Shown here: positions 62,305-64,000 of the stretch, in pieces
How the letters are laid out: each line of letters starts with the position of its first letter
Numbering within the stretch: the stretch's first letter is position 1
Notes under the pieces: model-generated
Databases searched by the model: none
Told to the model about the DNA's origin: nothing
What the model saw: only the letters and a program-made list of their open reading frames with translations
Translations under genes and position numbers: made by a program
Origin: Paraglaciecola mesophila
GTDB taxonomy: Bacteria; Pseudomonadota; Gammaproteobacteria; Enterobacterales; Alteromonadaceae
Length of the DNA stretch: 64,000 nucleotides
Assembly (NCBI RefSeq): GCF_009906955.1
Contig: NZ_CP047656.1
Span: forward strand, 4,649,001-4,713,000
Direction: 5' to 3'

Positions 62305-62495
62305 AATATGCTCCCTAAAATCGTAATTTGTATCTGTTCAACAATTTAGAATTTACATATTTGGTACTATAGTTTTAGTCTATTATTTTTTCTATCAGTA
62401 AGGGTTAACTAATCAAATATTTAGCGTGTTTCAAATTTACGAGCCCCGTTATGTAAATAAGAAGCCCGTTGTTTTAGGAAAATATACGCTATTAA

Positions 62496-63020
62496 CTAGT
62501 CTTTCAACTCAATCACGGCGCTGACCTCAACGGACATATTCCCAGGTAAGCCACTCATACCCACTGCCGCGCGAGCCGCTTTACCGTCGTCACCAAAAGC
62601 AGTAACAAACAAGTCAGAAAAACCGTTGATGACCTTAGAATGATCTTTAAAGGTCGGTACCGCTGCCACCATGCCATTGATTTGCAATACTTGCTTTACC
62701 TTAGATAAGTCGCCGACGGCTGATTTGATTGTTGCCAAAGCACACAAACCCACACGTTGGGCTGCTTCATATCCTTGCTCAACATTCAGGGTATCCCCCA
62801 ATTTTCCTAACACGCTTTTGCCTTCGCAGGCTCCATGCCCTGACAAATATAAGGTAGTTCCCGAGCGTCGCCACGTCACATAATTAGCAATCGGTTTTAC
62901 CGGCTCAGGTAGCGTAAAACCGGCGGCTTTGATCCGCTCTTCTGGTGTGTCACTTGCCAGAGCGCTACCTGATATCGCAAGATTGATGGTTAACATACCG
63001 GCTAATAAAAATTTGTTCAT
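62496..63020 (-). CDS. Exported RidA/YjgF-family protein
   Basis: 174 residues with a signal peptide (MNKFLLAGMLTINLAISGSALA), then a YjgF/RidA domain: YVTWRRSGTTLYLSGHGACEG, VGLCALATIKSAVGDLSKVKQVLQINGMVAA, and the end ARAAVGMSGLPGNMSVEVSAVIEL with the family Arg and Glu. Classical RidA destroys reactive enamine/imine intermediates in the cytosol; an exported member must act in the periplasm on something else. 34 bp downstream of a class V aminotransferase gene on the same strand, so probably one operon. Confidence 0.88.
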   Translation of the reverse strand: MNKFLLAGMLTINLAISGSALASDTPEERIKAAGFTLPEPVKPIANYVTWRRSGTTLYLSGHGACEGKSVLGKLGDTLNVEQGYEAAQRVGLCALATIKSAVGDLSKVKQVLQINGMVAAVPTFKDHSKVINGFSDLFVTAFGDDGKAARAAVGMSGLPGNMSVEVSAVIELKD

Positions 63021-63053
63021 GGAGTTCCTTTTTGTGTATATGTGAAAGTTAGC

Positions 63054-64000
63054 TTATGCGAGATTTTTCAGCGCAAGCACTAATTGGCTAATGTCATTCG
63101 CTGATGTAAAGACTTGTGGTGTTACCCTAATACAGCATCCGCTGTCTAAGCCAACTCGTACCACAGTAAATACACCAAATTCGTTCTCTAAGCGTTTCTG
63201 CAATGCTTGAGCATCTTGCAGGCTTGTTTTGCCTTTTAAACGAAACGCACCCATGCCCGATGAGGACTCGTCGTCTAACGCGCCTAGCACTTCGATATGC
63301 GGCATCTTTTTGGCTTCATTTACCCATAAAGCGCGCAAATGGCGTAGGCGAGCTTCTTTATTTTTGCCGCCTATGCGCTGGTGAAAATCAATTGCGGCTG
63401 GGATGGTCAATATCGAAGCGAAATTGACGGTGGCTGTATGCACCCTAGCACTGGTTTTGGTATTGTCAGGATCGCTTTCTCCGGGGTAGGGGGATATTTT
63501 GTTTAGGCTGCCATTTTTCATGTACAGCGCCCCCACACCCACCGGGCTGCCTATCCACTTGTGCAGATTAAACCCAGCCCAATCTACGTTTAAGTCATTG
63601 ATGTTAAAGTCCAATAACCCCCATGATTGAGCGCAATCACAAATAACATCGATGCCGCGTAATTTCGCTATTGCCGATATTTTGGCCACAGGCAACACCA
63701 AGCCGTGTTGATTACTCACATGAGTCAACAGCATTAGTTTTAAATTGGGGTGCTTATCAAAGGCTTCTATGTAGGTATCGAGTATTTGTTTTTGATCTGC
63801 TTGGGCTGGCAAGACCACTTTCACCGCCTCAATATTGCGTGATGTTGCTAACCACTGCATTGTCTCTTTAAAGCTTGGGTAGTCAATGTCGGTATACAAA
63901 ACCGCGTCATTTTGGCCCAAAGCATTATATTGGCGAATTAGATTATGAATGGACTCTGTAGCATTGCGGGTCAATACCAGCTCTTCATTCTTTGCACCAA
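63054..64000 (-). CDS. Class V aminotransferase (isopenicillin-N-epimerase-like), N-terminus beyond the window
   Basis: The frame stays open to the window edge, so the gene is cut at its 5' end; 315 codons are seen. Fold-type I PLP enzyme: GAKNEELVLTRNATESIHNLI at the start of the visible part (cofactor phosphate region), VICDCAQSWGLLDFNI (Asp contacting PLP), and the PLP lysine in GFNLHKWIGSPVGVGALYM. The HKW context and C-terminal CIRVTPQVFTSANDISQL match the CsdA/epimerase-like branch. Substrate unknown. Confidence 0.88.
   Translation of the reverse strand, partial: GAKNEELVLTRNATESIHNLIRQYNALGQNDAVLYTDIDYPSFKETMQWLATSRNIEAVKVVLPAQADQKQILDTYIEAFDKHPNLKLMLLTHVSNQHGLVLPVAKISAIAKLRGIDVICDCAQSWGLLDFNINDLNVDWAGFNLHKWIGSPVGVGALYMKNGSLNKISPYPGESDPDNTKTSARVHTATVNFASILTIPAAIDFHQRIGGKNKEARLRHLRALWVNEAKKMPHIEVLGALDDESSSGMGAFRLKGKTSLQDAQALQKRLENEFGVFTVVRVGLDSGCCIRVTPQVFTSANDISQLVLALKNLA

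Noticed and set aside
1..64000. tRNA or rRNA genes, prophage, plasmid origin
   Set aside because: No tRNA-like cloverleaf, rRNA sequence, integrase, phage structural gene or replication gene was found on reading through; weak or diverged examples could be missed by eye.

Overview
The window looks like chromosomal DNA of a marine gammaproteobacterium of the order Alteromonadales, probably close to Paraglaciecola/Glaciecola/Pseudoalteromonas. This is inferred from moderate GC, the ybaB-recR-htpG-adk order, the complete his operon with a proteobacterial leader peptide, and TonB- and TRAP-based nutrient uptake. No rRNA, tRNA, CRISPR array or prophage was seen.

Layout. 1-5.6 kb: the DNA-repair/chaperone block ybaB(partial)-recR-htpG-adk, with an AraC/GyrI-type regulator inserted between ybaB and recR. 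5.7-7.6 kb: an ibpA small heat-shock gene with a ROSE-type RNA thermometer, then a yceJ-yceI pair. 7.9-16.7 kb: hisGDCBHAF(IE) on the minus strand, led by a 15-codon leader peptide with four consecutive His codons and an attenuator; a branched-chain aminotransferase gene sits between hisA and hisF. 17.0-22.9 kb: a small Lys-rich/Cys-rich gene pair, then an operon of aldo/keto reductase, Fe(II)/2-oxoglutarate dioxygenase, YeiH-type exporter, periplasmic molybdenum sulfite dehydrogenase and cytochrome c. 22.9-30.3 kb: a TetR-controlled two-adaptor RND pump and a MerR/CDF metal-efflux pair. 31.3-39.2 kb: a TonB receptor and a GH31-dctQMP operon (glycosidase plus TRAP transporter). 39.2-48.4 kb: signalling genes (GGDEF, HDOD, ACT, MarR), an alpha/beta hydrolase, two decayed genes and a REP-associated transposase. 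48.9-55.3 kb: a caa3-type cytochrome oxidase operon. 55.5-60.7 kb: two large FG-GAP/UnbV lipoproteins. 61.2-64 kb: an M48-like protein without its zinc-binding motif, a secreted RidA protein and a class V aminotransferase cut by the window edge.

Most interesting result. Three separate transcription units (the dioxygenase/sulfite-dehydrogenase operon, the TonB receptor, and the GH31-TRAP operon) carry the same palindromic operator, core TGTCTTATATAAGACA or a close variant, placed at the -10/+1 region. Two of them have the identical promoter TTGACA-17 bp-TAACTT. They therefore look like one regulon under one repressor not encoded here. Its parts read as a route for an anionic glycoside, plausibly a sugar sulfonate: outer-membrane import, TRAP import, glycosidic cleavage, oxygenolytic desulfonation, reduction of the aldehyde formed, and sulfite export and oxidation. 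The substrate is inferred. The GH31 enzyme does not have the sulfonate-binding loop of classical YihQ-type sulfoquinovosidases.

Other structure worth a look: a family of ~265-bp repeats with terminal inverted repeats and conserved internal stems (three copies), REP-like units beside the transposase, three MarR-type operators in one intergenic region, 18-bp tandem repeats before the ACT-domain gene, and a frameshifted small gene before a lipoprotein gene.
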